DNA from: Bacteroidota bacterium
Lineage (GTDB): Bacteria > Bacteroidota > Bacteroidia > Bacteroidales > Prolixibacteraceae
Length of the DNA stretch: 38,043 bases
NCBI GenBank assembly: GCA_030698405.1
Contig: JAUYMU010000089.1
Coordinates: forward strand, 1 to 38,043
Direction: 5' to 3'
Every line of letters starts with the position of its first letter. Within the stretch, counting starts at the first letter, position 1. Both the position numbers and the translations under genes were made by a program. Positions 17,048-25,683 of the stretch are shown here, piece by piece. Below the pieces are notes generated by a model. The model did not search any database. It saw nothing but the letters and a program-made list of their open reading frames with translations, and was not told the DNA's origin.

Positions 17048-18496
17048 TTACTGCAAAACAAAATTGATTGGAATGGTGTATTGAACGGCAACAACATTTC
17101 CTTTTTGCTTTCCCGGTTTAAAAGCAGGAAGGCTTGTTACAACACGAAGCGCTTCAGCATTAAGTGATGGATCAACTCCTCTTGTTATCTGAGCATTTGA
17201 AACTGAGCCGTCTTTATTTACCACAAAAGATACAAAGATTTTACCCTGAATGCCGTTTTCCTGAGCAACAACCGGATATTTAATTCTTTGAGCAATGAAG
17301 GTACGCAACGCCAACTGACCTCCCGGAAACTCAGGCATTTCCTCAACTTCAAAAAATACTTCTTCCTGAACTTTACCTGACTTTGCCTGACTACTTAATG
17401 ATACAGCTACAACTTCACCCACTCGGTTGGTTTTACTGGCAAGAATTAGCTGACCGGTACCTGAATCTGATTTTAGCTCATAATCTTCCGAACCAGAAAT
17501 CGCTTTCTTTAGTTTTTCAATTCCAGCAGCATCACCGGTAATTTGCAATGAATGTCCCTCAGCAATAATTGTTACCGATTTTTCATTGGAAGTAACTTCA
17601 GTTTGTACCGATTCTTTTTGCTCACAGGCAAATACGGCCACTAAACTGGCTGCCAGAATAAATCCTACAAAGAATTTTACCTGGGTTATTTTTTTTGATT
17701 TTATTTTAGAAATCATTTTGATACGGTTTTTTATTAAAGAATAATTGAAGTTGTTGGCTATCACAACTTGTTCGCCAACATACTGATTCAATAGGATCTG
17801 CTTGTACCACGAAGGTGCAGTTCCGTGTGAGATGACAGCCTGATCGGCCAGAAATTCATGATTTTCGCGCAGTGCCCTCCGAAACATCCAAAAGAAAGGA
17901 TTAAACCACTGAAATACAGCGACAAATTCAAGAACAAGCACATCAAAAGTGTGTCCCTGACGAATGTGCTGTTTTTCGTGCTCGAGCATTTTCTCCCAGC
18001 CTTTGGTATTTTGCAGGTTATTGCTTACGAAAATGTAATTCAGAAAAGAAAACGGACTTAACTCCCGATCCAGAATAACCAGTTTAATTCGCCCTTCAGG
18101 AACAACCCGGTTACTTGTAATTAACCGGATGATCTGGTAAATCCGAAGAAAAAATATTCCGGCGAAAAACACGACACCCAATAAATATGCATATCCCAGC
18201 ATGCTGTAATTCAATACAAATTGCTCGGCTCCTTGCGACAATGCGGTTCCGTAAATGATTACCGAACTCAGCAAATTGATGTACGGAGTTACGGTAATTT
18301 CGGGCAGAACTGTTGCCTGAGGCGTATAAAACGGGATGTGCAACAGTGGCAAAAATGCCGAGAAACCGATAGAAACCAACAGAAACCAGCGGTTTACACT
18401 GAAAAAAGTTTCTCTCCGTAAAAACAGGAAATAAACGAGCGCAAAAAGGCTCAGGCTAATTCCCGATTCGAGCAGGTAATTTACGAAATTAGTCAT
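17048..18496 (-). CDS. BlaR1/MecR1-like M56 metallopeptidase with C-terminal TonB domain
   Basis: A 482-residue membrane protein. Helices span about 5-26, 36-55, 98-118 and 185-205. The cytoplasmic zinc-peptidase motif is HEKQH at 173-177, with ENHEFLADQAV at 211-221 completing the M56 signature. A further hydrophobic segment at about 272-290 leads to a periplasmic part ending in a TonB C-terminal domain (about 390-482, with GKIFVSFVVNKDGSVSNAQI). There is no penicillin-binding sensor domain as in true BlaR1. It overlaps the BlaI-type repressor gene by 8 bp, giving a coupled pair in which the peptidase would inactivate the repressor after an envelope signal. The trigger is unknown. Confidence 0.88.
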   Translation of the reverse strand: MTNFVNYLLESGISLSLFALVYFLFLRRETFFSVNRWFLLVSIGFSAFLPLLHIPFYTPQATVLPEITVTPYINLLSSVIIYGTALSQGAEQFVLNYSMLGYAYLLGVVFFAGIFFLRIYQIIRLITSNRVVPEGRIKLVILDRELSPFSFLNYIFVSNNLQNTKGWEKMLEHEKQHIRQGHTFDVLVLEFVAVFQWFNPFFWMFRRALRENHEFLADQAVISHGTAPSWYKQILLNQYVGEQVVIANNFNYSLIKNRIKMISKIKSKKITQVKFFVGFILAASLVAVFACEQKESVQTEVTSNEKSVTIIAEGHSLQITGDAAGIEKLKKAISGSEDYELKSDSGTGQLILASKTNRVGEVVAVSLSSQAKSGKVQEEVFFEVEEMPEFPGGQLALRTFIAQRIKYPVVAQENGIQGKIFVSFVVNKDGSVSNAQITRGVDPSLNAEALRVVTSLPAFKPGKQKGNVVAVQYTIPINFVLQ

Positions 18497-18875
18497 TGGG
18501 TGATGGATTTTCAGGTTCCAAATCTTTTCCTACTTCCTTGATGATTTCTTCAAGTTCTGAGAGGCTCATTTTGTCTTCTTTGGCAAAAAACGAAACCATT
18601 TCCTGAAATGAATTGCTGAAATAACCATTCAGAAAATTTTTGAAATACGATTTCGTGTAATCCGGCTTACTGACGATCGGAAAGTACTGATGTGTTTTTC
18701 CATACGCGTAATGGCCAACAAATCCCTTCTTTTCCAGAATCCGGATAATGGTAGAAACCGTGTTGTATGCAGGTTTTGGCTCCGGAAGCTTTTCAACAAT
18801 TTCTTTTACAAAAGCTTTTTCGAGCGTCCACAATTCCTGCATAATCTGTTCTTCTGCTTTGGTCAGTTCCTTCAT
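18489..18875 (-). CDS. BlaI/MecI-family transcriptional repressor
   Basis: A 128-residue winged-helix repressor of the BlaI/MecI/CopY family. It opens with LTKAEEQIMQELWTLEKAFV, has the recognition helix region AYNTVSTIIRILEKKGFVGH, and ends with a helical dimerisation part. It normally binds palindromes over its own promoter and is removed by cleavage through the partner M56 protein encoded immediately downstream with an 8-bp overlap. Four copies of an AACTAA-N4-TTAGTT palindrome lie upstream; the nearest pair ends 48 bp before the start codon. Nothing in the sequence shows a link to beta-lactam resistance; many Bacteroidota pairs of this type serve other envelope responses. Confidence 0.92.
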   Translation of the reverse strand: MKELTKAEEQIMQELWTLEKAFVKEIVEKLPEPKPAYNTVSTIIRILEKKGFVGHYAYGKTHQYFPIVSKPDYTKSYFKNFLNGYFSNSFQEMVSFFAKEDKMSLSELEEIIKEVGKDLEPENPSPND

Positions 18876-18922
18876 GATAAAACGGTTTTAATTTAAAATT
18901 TTCCCTCAAACATCTTGCCAAA

Positions 18923-18958
18923 AACTAAGCAATTAGTTCGTCAACTAATATTTTAGTT
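18923..18958 (-). promoter_or_regulatory. Proximal tandem operator pair for the BlaI-type repressor
   Basis: Two 16-bp palindromes of form AACTAA-N4-TTAGTT sit at 18923-18938 (spacer GCAA) and 18943-18958 (spacer TATT), exactly 20 bp apart. On the minus strand they overlap a TTGACG and a TAGTTTTTG segment that could be the promoter, 48-83 bp before the repressor start. Two helical turns between centres would let repressor dimers sit on one face of the DNA. Confidence 0.7.
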
Positions 18959-19062
18959 ATAAAAGACAAAAAAAAAGTTCAACTACGTTCAACTTGAACC
19001 GGTAAACTGGCAGATCAATGCCAACTATCCGTTTCACAGTTGATTGGATATCCGGTACAAAC

Positions 19063-19102
19063 GTATAACTAATATTTTAGTTATACAACTAACTCATTAG
19101 TT
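19063..19102. promoter_or_regulatory. Distal tandem operator pair with the same palindrome
   Basis: A second pair of AACTAA-N4-TTAGTT sites lies at 19067-19082 (spacer TATT; palindrome extended to 10-bp arms, GTATAACTAA, at 19063-19086) and 19087-19102 (spacer CTCA). The period is again 20 bp. The order of spacers is mirrored relative to the proximal pair, about 140 bp away, which would suit looping or control of a lost divergent gene. Confidence 0.65.
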
Positions 19103-19670
19103 TTTTTTTAATATCCAATACTCAATATTGAATACTCAATATCCAAAATCAAGGAGAAACTGAAACTTTACCGCGAGTTAAAGAATCAAAAAAGGCCGCC
19201 CGATTTTCATCAGGCGACCTTTTTTTGATTAAATGGTTGAGGTGGTTTACTAAGTGTATTTGGTATAGATTAATATTTCCGGTGAATAACAATAAAGACA
19301 TTTGAAATTACGGTAACCCTTACTCTAAAGGGTAACTTTTTTTATATAATTGCTCACATCGTTTCGCAGCTACCCGAAGGGCGGGACTTTTCCACAAAAC
19401 TTGATTTGAAAAACTAATGTTTGATTAACCACAAAACAGTCTTTGGAACACGAAACCCCGCCTTTTGGGTAGGTGCTATTACAGGCTGTGGTCATTTGTC
19501 GTCCGTTGTCTTTTGGGTTGCGTGTCGGCTAAAAAAAATAAAAAAGAGAGGAAAAGGAAATTTTTATCGGGTTGGAAAGGCAAGCTCTTTACGCATTTTT
19601 TGTAGGCTTTGTACGGTTGCCAAAATGGGTAATGTGCTTGTCTTAGCGTTGGGTTGTTTTGTCTGTTTTC
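19103..19670. other. Gene-free segment with an orphan terminator and junction-like sequence
   Basis: No convincing gene is present. The segment holds a terminator hairpin (19184-19230). A second hairpin at 19313-19336 (ACCCTT with AAGGGT, one interior mismatch) is followed by a plus-strand T-run. About 300 bp from 19370 contain short open stretches without protein character. A plus-strand frame entering from 19421 runs across the 3' end of the next minus-strand gene and is not believable as a gene. The segment marks the left side of the accessory region. Confidence 0.5.
19184..19230 (-). terminator. Intrinsic terminator, apparently orphaned
   Basis: On the minus strand the RNA folds as GGTCGCCTGAT-GAAA-ATCGGGCGGCC, a GNRA-type loop with two G-U wobbles, flanked by an A-run and followed by TTTTTT. 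On the plus strand both wobbles become C-A mismatches, so the minus strand is the transcribed one. The nearest upstream minus-strand stop is 440 bp away at 19671, so it may have belonged to a lost gene. Confidence 0.75.
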
Positions 19671-20135
19671 TTATTCCAATTCAAAAGTTACAGTTACATT
19701 TCCCGAACCCAATGCAGTTGTCAAAACCGTTACATCATCTATTGTCCCCAATTTTGTATAGCTGTATGATGTTGAAAAAGTTTTATAAAACAGCACTAAA
19801 GTTTTTGAACCGTATAACATTAAATCACCATTTTTTATAGTTCCAGGATTGGACGAGTTTGTTGGAAGACTGTTTGACAAATCGTAATATTTCTCATTTC
19901 CATTCAGTTCAATCATATTGATTGTCAAAGGCAACAATTCTTTAAACGCTTTTGCCGAGCTATTGTCTAAAAGTGTAGCTGTAAAGGTTTGTGAATTTAT
20001 TTTGATTTTGATTTTACAGTTTGCCATTGGTGTATTATTTTCCGTGTTAATCTTGTCATCTTCTTTGTTACAAGAAGATGCACTACTCATAAAGATTGAC
20101 ATAAAAGTCAAAACAATTAGAAGTGAATGTTTCAT
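19671..20135 (-). CDS. Cyclophilin-like-fold lipoprotein
   Basis: A 154-residue lipoprotein with lipobox ending at Cys-22 (SSASSC) followed by a short charged linker. The rest matches the cyclophilin-like domain found in small Bacteroidota proteins, with KIKINSQTFTATLLDN, FKELLPLTINMIELNGNEK, YDLSNSLPTN and LFYKTFSTSYSYTKLGTID. These beta-barrel proteins lack proven peptidyl-prolyl isomerase activity. It begins 10 bp after the alpha/beta-hydrolase stop and is the last gene of the accessory operon. The same family often occurs, as I recall, beside reductases and flavodoxins in this phylum. Confidence 0.82.
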   Translation of the reverse strand: MKHSLLIVLTFMSIFMSSASSCNKEDDKINTENNTPMANCKIKIKINSQTFTATLLDNSSAKAFKELLPLTINMIELNGNEKYYDLSNSLPTNSSNPGTIKNGDLMLYGSKTLVLFYKTFSTSYSYTKLGTIDDVTVLTTALGSGNVTVTFELE

Positions 20136-20145
20136 AATTCTGTTT

Positions 20146-21183
20146 TTATTTTAAATGCTCTTTGAAAAATGTTTCCAACTTATCAAAGGGAATTTTATCA
20201 AGTTTGTCATACAAATCTACGTGAACAGCATTAGGAATTATTACTAACTCTTTTGGTTCAGAAGCCAGTTTGTAAGCGTCTTCGCTGAAATATCGTGAGT
20301 GTGCATTTTCGCCTACAATAATTAACAATGGTCGTGGCGAAATTTCTTTGATGTAGGTTAAAATAGGCATATTCATAAACGATAACGCATTTGTAGCATT
20401 CCAAGCTCCAGTTGAATTTAAAGAACGTTCGTGAAAGCCTCTTGGTGTGCGGTAATAGTCGAAATATTCTTTAACAAATTGAGGTTCGTTGCCTTTCAAA
20501 TCTCCATTTAATTTTGTGCCACACGTAAATGTTCCGGCTTCTGCATCTTTCCAACGTTGTTCGCCTAATTGTTCTAATATTTGAGTACGCTGTTCCAATG
20601 TTGTGGCATCGTTGTAACCTTTTGACATTACCCTAGCCATATCATACATAGTTAAAGTGGCAACAGCTTTCACCCGCTTGTCGATAGCAGTAGCGTTTAA
20701 GGCAAAACCACCAAAACCACAAATTCCGATAATTCCGATTTTATTGCGGTCAATATTTTTCTGAATACCCAAAAAATCTACTGCGGCACTAAAGTCTTCT
20801 GTATTGATGTCGGGTGATGCCACACTTCTTGGTTCGCCACCACTTTCGCCTGTATATGATGGATCGAATGCGAGTGTAACAAAGCCTCGTTCTGCCATTT
20901 GGTTAGCATACAAGCCCGATGATTGCTCTTTTACCGCACCGAAAGGTCCACTAATGGCAATTGCAGATAAGTTATTTCCTCCATTTTTCGGAATGTACAA
21001 ATCGCCTGTCAATGTAATTCCGTAACGGTTTTTGAAAGTTACTTTTTGGCGTGTTACTTTATCGCTTAATTCAAAAGTATAGTGTTCTATTGTTTCCATT
21101 TTTGGGGAATTTGATTGCCCATTTTGTGCAAATACTTGTCCGATAGTCATTAGAAATGCAATTGTGACGATTATATTTTTCAT
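20146..21183 (-). CDS. Secreted alpha/beta hydrolase (YcjY/dienelactone-hydrolase-like)
   Basis: A 345-residue protein with a signal peptide (about 1-19, VFAQ) and an alpha/beta-hydrolase fold. The nucleophile elbow reads GICGFGG with Cys-155 in place of Ser, as in dienelactone-hydrolase-type and YcjY-type members. The candidate catalytic His is His-321 (NAVHVDLYD). Other family marks are DLYIPKNGG, LAFDPSYTGESGG and SPRPLLIIVGENAHSRYFSE. The physiological ester or lactone substrate is unknown. It is followed after 10 bp by the cyclophilin-like gene and preceded by a decayed cupin copy, inside a minus-strand run of redox genes. Confidence 0.85.
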   Translation of the reverse strand: MKNIIVTIAFLMTIGQVFAQNGQSNSPKMETIEHYTFELSDKVTRQKVTFKNRYGITLTGDLYIPKNGGNNLSAIAISGPFGAVKEQSSGLYANQMAERGFVTLAFDPSYTGESGGEPRSVASPDINTEDFSAAVDFLGIQKNIDRNKIGIIGICGFGGFALNATAIDKRVKAVATLTMYDMARVMSKGYNDATTLEQRTQILEQLGEQRWKDAEAGTFTCGTKLNGDLKGNEPQFVKEYFDYYRTPRGFHERSLNSTGAWNATNALSFMNMPILTYIKEISPRPLLIIVGENAHSRYFSEDAYKLASEPKELVIIPNAVHVDLYDKLDKIPFDKLETFFKEHLK

Positions 21184-21217
21184 CTATAATTTATTTAAAA
21201 TTATTTTTTATCTGCTG

Positions 21218-21362
21218 AATGTTGCTCATCCGTTACCGCCTCTCTCTAATCCACAATGTCTTTCTCCGTGTTCTGAATTATGTAAATTTGCTGCTAACCT
21301 ACATCAGCACTTGCTCCGTGCCAATGCCTTACATCGGGTAAACATTTACTGTATCTACTTCT
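21218..21362 (-). pseudogene. Decayed second copy of the cupin lipoprotein gene (3' part)
   Basis: On the minus strand this stretch translates as VRHWHGASADVG, stop, QQIYIIQNTEKDIVD, stop, REAVT. It aligns residue for residue with VRHWHGASPDVG-V-QQLYIIPNTEKGIVE-W-MEPVT in the intact cupin protein encoded at 23516-24013. Upstream, GATACAGTAAATGTTTACC matches the intact gene's GATGTGGTAAAATTCCCGCC with a one-base deletion. Two nonsense codons plus a frameshift show it is dead. Only about the last third remains, between the SDR and hydrolase genes. Confidence 0.9.
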
Positions 21363-21379
21363 GAAAATTCCGGTCTTTT

Positions 21380-22126
21380 CTAAAGCTCCTGAGCCGTTGG
21401 TCGGAAGATGACTTCATTAATATCTACATCCTCCGGCTGGCTGATTGCGAAAGCAACCACACGTGCAAAACTGTCCGGACTAATTCCTACTTCTCCCACA
21501 TAATCTTTGTTAGCCTGCTGAATATCTGCCTCGGAAATATGTTCCAGCAACTCTGTTTTAACAGCACCCGGACACACAATCGTAGTACGGATATTATAAG
21601 GCTTCACTTCCATTCGTAAACCTTCCGTCAATGCCCGAACAGCATATTTTGTAGCAGAATAAACTGCAGAGCCGTTAAATACTTTGTGACCAGCCACAGA
21701 AGAAGTATTGATAATCTGACCAAACTTTTGCTCTTTCATATAAGGTAGAACAGCGGCGATACCATTAAGCACTCCTTTGATGTTAACATCAATCATCATA
21801 TCCCACTCGTCAACATTTAGGCGATCCATAGGGGAAAGTGGCATTATGCCAGCATTATTGAGGATTACATCAACACGTCCGAATTTTTCAACTGCTGAAT
21901 CGACCAACTTCTTTACCTGATCCCGCTGTGTTACGTCTGTAGCAATGGCAAGCGCTTTTCCACCACTTTCCTGGATCTCGTTTGCCAGTTTTTCTATCCT
22001 ATCGGTCCTTCTGGCACCCAGTACTACCGCTGCGCCAAGCTTTGCTAAATGTATTGCAGCAGCTTCGCCCATACCACTGCTTGCTCCTGTAATGACTACC
22101 ACTTTGCCTTTGATATTATTTTCCAT
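21380..22126 (-). CDS. Short-chain dehydrogenase/reductase (classical SDR)
   Basis: A cytoplasmic oxidoreductase of 248 residues from the ATG at 22126. A longer frame from 22165 is rejected because its first 13 codons overlap the alcohol-dehydrogenase relic and lie ahead of the normal SDR N terminus. Classical landmarks are TGASSGMG (13-20) for cofactor binding, NNAG (90-93), and the catalytic Ser-142/143, Tyr-156 and Lys-160 (YSATK). GARRTDR after the second strand favours NADPH. It resembles NADP-dependent YdfG/clavulanate-dehydrogenase-like SDRs acting on small hydroxy acids or aldehydes; the substrate is unknown. It lies in the same minus-strand run as the aldo/keto reductase. Confidence 0.9.
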   Translation of the reverse strand: MENNIKGKVVVITGASSGMGEAAAIHLAKLGAAVVLGARRTDRIEKLANEIQESGGKALAIATDVTQRDQVKKLVDSAVEKFGRVDVILNNAGIMPLSPMDRLNVDEWDMMIDVNIKGVLNGIAAVLPYMKEQKFGQIINTSSVAGHKVFNGSAVYSATKYAVRALTEGLRMEVKPYNIRTTIVCPGAVKTELLEHISEADIQQANKDYVGEVGISPDSFARVVAFAISQPEDVDINEVIFRPTAQEL

Positions 22127-22145
22127 TTTTTGAATTTGTTTAAGT

Positions 22146-22264
22146 TTAGAATGTTGCCGCATCAATCACATATCGATAGCGGGCTTCTTTGTTCAGCGCC
22201 TTCGACCAGACGTCATTGATTTGTTCAGCTTTTTTAATTCTTATTTCTGCAGCTAAGTAGCCGA
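22146..22264 (-). pseudogene. 3' remnant of a zinc-type alcohol dehydrogenase gene
   Basis: Between the aldo/keto reductase stop and the SDR start the minus strand reads YLAAEIRIKKAEQIND, then [20 protein letters not shown] and F, stop at 22146. This is the C-terminal signature of NAD(P)-dependent zinc alcohol dehydrogenases of the YjgB/AhrD type, whose end reads roughly QIN-x6[11 protein letters not shown]. The 5' ~90% of the gene is gone; homology begins right at the aldo/keto reductase stop. The stop lies 19 bp before the SDR start, a normal operon spacing, so an adh-sdr gene pair probably existed before a deletion. Confidence 0.82.
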
Positions 22265-23473
<1,209 letters not shown>

Positions 23474-23515
23474 CTAACACCACGGCTTTTTTTTAACCAA
23501 GTGACAATTAGAAAA

Positions 23516-24013
23516 CTACTTCGTATTGGTATATTGTCCATCCGTTACTGGCTCCATCCATTCTACAATCCCCTTTTCGGTGTTGGGAATAATATAAAGT
23601 TGCTGTACACCCACATCAGGGCTTGCACCGTGCCAGTGCCGCACATTGGGCGGGAATTTTACCACATCTCCTTTTTTCATGACTTCAATGGGGTGCCCTT
23701 CAATCTGATAATAACCAATGCCATCCGTAATGATCAGTATCTGTCCGGATGGGTGGGTATGCCAATTACTCCGGGCTCCGGGTTCAAAGTAAACATTACC
23801 TGCAAGCGTGGTGTATATCGAATCTGCTTCCAACAGGCTTGTAGGATAAGCATTCCCGGTAAACCATTCTTCCGGACCTTTTTCACCCTTTGGGAAAATG
23901 GCATTCAATTCGTTTTTGTCCGATTCTATATTTTCCCTGTTGTTAGTTTTTGTATTGCAGGCTTGTCCTATCAAAAGGAGCAGGGTAACTGCGAGCACCA
24001 TTGTTGTTTTCAT
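23516..24013 (-). CDS. Cupin-domain lipoprotein
   Basis: A 165-residue lipoprotein (lipobox ending at Cys-19, LIGQAC) with a single cupin barrel. Metal ligands are His-85, His-87 and Gln-91 (NWHTHPSGQ) and His-126 (RHWHGASPD). Such cupins are often found with carboxymuconolactone-decarboxylase-like proteins and reductases, where they handle small carbonyl compounds; activity is not provable here. It starts 10 bp after the acetyltransferase stop, so the two are co-transcribed. A second, dead copy of its 3' part lies 2.2 kb downstream at 21218-21362. Confidence 0.88.
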   Translation of the reverse strand: MKTTMVLAVTLLLLIGQACNTKTNNRENIESDKNELNAIFPKGEKGPEEWFTGNAYPTSLLEADSIYTTLAGNVYFEPGARSNWHTHPSGQILIITDGIGYYQIEGHPIEVMKKGDVVKFPPNVRHWHGASPDVGVQQLYIIPNTEKGIVEWMEPVTDGQYTNTK

Positions 24014-24023
24014 TTTTTTTGAT

Positions 24024-24584
24024 TTAAATTTCCTTTCGAATTTTTGCAGGAGTACCTCCTACGATAACATTGTCGGGAACGTCTTTAGAAACTACCGAAC
24101 CCGCTGCAACCACTGAGTTTTCGCCAATGGTTACGCCTTGCAAAATGGTGGCATTGGCACCAATCCAAGCGTTCTTTTTGATGTGAATAGGTTTTGGAAT
24201 TAAAGAATGTCGGTCTTCAATTGAGGTGGGATGTCCTTCAGTTAATAAACTGACTTTCGGAGCAATTAACACGTTGTCTTCAATCGTAATTCCGCCTAAA
24301 TCCAAAAACACACAATCGAAGTTGATGAATACGTTTTTGCCGATTTTGGTGTGCTTTCCATAATTGATATACAAAGGCGTAAAAACGGCAACGCTTTCGT
24401 CAATTTCCGTACCTGTTATTTGGCTTAGCAAATCCCTGATTTCGCCCGGCTCTGTTGCGTTGTTCATTTGAACAAGCAACTTTTTTGTACTATACGATGC
24501 TTCACGCATTTTGTACGCTTCAAGGTCGTTTGGCAAAATGGTTTCGCCCTTTTTCAATCGTTCAAAAATATCTGTTGTTTGCAT
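24024..24584 (-). CDS. Hexapeptide-repeat sugar O-acetyltransferase (maltose/galactoside type)
   Basis: A 186-residue left-handed beta-helix acetyltransferase of the LacA/Maa group. The N-terminal [16 protein letters not shown] helix segment is typical for maltose acetyltransferases, and the hexapeptide repeats run from about residue 65 to 175 ([41 protein letters not shown]). The probable catalytic His is His-118 (LLTEGHPT). It transfers acetyl from acetyl-CoA to a sugar hydroxyl and works in the cytoplasm. It is the first gene of the minus-strand run and is divergent from the AraC regulator, with a TAACTTTG -7 element 20 bp upstream. Confidence 0.92.
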   Translation of the reverse strand: MQTTDIFERLKKGETILPNDLEAYKMREASYSTKKLLVQMNNATEPGEIRDLLSQITGTEIDESVAVFTPLYINYGKHTKIGKNVFINFDCVFLDLGGITIEDNVLIAPKVSLLTEGHPTSIEDRHSLIPKPIHIKKNAWIGANATILQGVTIGENSVVAAGSVVSKDVPDNVIVGGTPAKIRKEI

Positions 24585-24603
24585 TGTCTTATTTTTTACA
24601 AGG

Positions 24604-24676
24604 CAAAGTTAACAGCACTTCAAAGGTGTTTTGTTACATTAATGTCGCAATTAATGTCAAATATTACCTATTTTTG
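24604..24676. promoter_or_regulatory. Divergent promoters and a direct-repeat operator candidate
   Basis: The 111-bp gap holds a TAACTTTG -7 element for the minus-strand operon (24604-24611) and a TATTTTTG -7 element for the AraC gene (24669-24676). Between them TTAATGTC is repeated directly at 24639-24646 and 24651-24658, 12 bp apart. Direct repeats between divergent promoters are the usual form of AraC-family operators, so these are the likely binding sites of the adjacent regulator. Confidence 0.55.
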
Positions 24677-24695
24677 TTAATGGTTTCAAATTTGA

Positions 24696-25517
24696 ATGAA
24701 TATGTCAGAAAATCAAAAGGTTATCCAGTATAAAACAGCATCAACGGCTCAATTTCCCGAAGATTTTCAAACTCGGTTCCACACACATATTTATTGCCAA
24801 AGTGGAAGTGTGAAATTTGTCTTTAATGGTCAGCGATACCAATGTAAAAAAGGGGAATTTATATTTTGGCTGGCAGGTCTTAATGTTTCGGACTTGTCTT
24901 TTTCAGCGAATTTTAAAGCAACATTGTTGTTTGTGGACAGCGATTTATTGACAACAAATTTACCGAGTGTAAATGCGAGTATAGACAGCGTTATACATTC
25001 CAAAGAAAATCCGATTTTGCACCCTGGTAAAAAAGACAAAGAGAAAATCTTAAAAAATTTTCAGTTGCTGTACGATATATCGCAAGAAACAAACCACCGA
25101 TTTTACGAAGAAATGTTGAAACTCCAAATGCAACTTTTTCTTTTTGAAATGTGGCACGTTTTTGAAGATGAACTAGATAGACGAAAACGAAGTTTACAAA
25201 GCGGAACATTGTACGAACGGTTTTTGCAATTAGTACAGGAACATTGTATGAAAGAACGAGAAGTTCAGTTTTACAGCGATAAGCTGAACATCACGCCCAA
25301 ATATCTCAATTATATTTGCAAGGTCAATACCCGAATTACCGCTTCTGAATGGATACAGCGTTATGTGAAAGAACGGATCATGCTCCTGTTGCAAAACAAG
25401 AACCTGAATATTTCCGAAATTGCCGATGAAATGGATTTTTCAAGTCGTTCGTTCTTTACTCGCTATGTGAAAAAATTGCTTGGTGTAACTCCGAAGGAAT
25501 ATCGGGAGCGAATATGA
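24696..25517 (+). CDS. AraC-family transcriptional regulator
   Basis: A 273-residue regulator with a cupin-like N-terminal sensor (about 15-130, including RFHTHIYCQSGSVKFVFNG) and a C-terminal double helix-turn-helix (about 172-273). Motifs include YSDKLNITPKYLNYICK, NISEIADEMDFSSRSFFTRY and LGVTPKEYRERI. It is divergent from the acetyltransferase-to-cyclophilin run, the normal arrangement for a local activator. By analogy to YqhC-type regulators beside aldehyde reductases, an electrophile or carbonyl signal is plausible, but the ligand is not visible. Two in-frame ATGs lie two codons apart; either could be used. Confidence 0.92.
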   Translation: MNMSENQKVIQYKTASTAQFPEDFQTRFHTHIYCQSGSVKFVFNGQRYQCKKGEFIFWLAGLNVSDLSFSANFKATLLFVDSDLLTTNLPSVNASIDSVIHSKENPILHPGKKDKEKILKNFQLLYDISQETNHRFYEEMLKLQMQLFLFEMWHVFEDELDRRKRSLQSGTLYERFLQLVQEHCMKEREVQFYSDKLNITPKYLNYICKVNTRITASEWIQRYVKERIMLLLQNKNLNISEIADEMDFSSRSFFTRYVKKLLGVTPKEYRERI

Positions 25518-25683
25518 AAAACTTTACAACTTAACTTTTTGGTACGTTGGCACGAAATGGCTCTTTTGGCTTTTTAAAGCGTTGGTTTCTGTGTCGGGCT
25601 ATTGTCTGGTCAGGTCTCGAATTATCGGTTTGAACGGTCGTCCTACCATAGCCAATAACAGGTTCTTTCAATTAAGAAAACGT
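25518..25683. other. Gene-free junction between accessory segment and muropeptide locus
   Basis: No gene, hairpin terminator or promoter is evident. The two convergent genes stop on either side. The text is unlike both neighbours and resembles the non-coding stretch at 19400-19670 in style (isolated fragments such as GGTACGTTGGCAC), though I found no exact shared repeat. It may mark the right end of an inserted segment. Confidence 0.3.

Noticed and set aside
19421-19840. Plus-strand open frame of 139 codons
   Set aside because: It runs antisense across the 3' end of the cyclophilin-like lipoprotein, has no domain or signal, and its composition looks non-coding. The opposite-strand gene has a clear lipobox and family motifs.
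22127-22165. N-terminal extension of the SDR gene
   Set aside because: The extra 13 codons overlap the tail of the alcohol-dehydrogenase relic and lie ahead of the standard SDR N terminus, so the ATG at 22126 is preferred.
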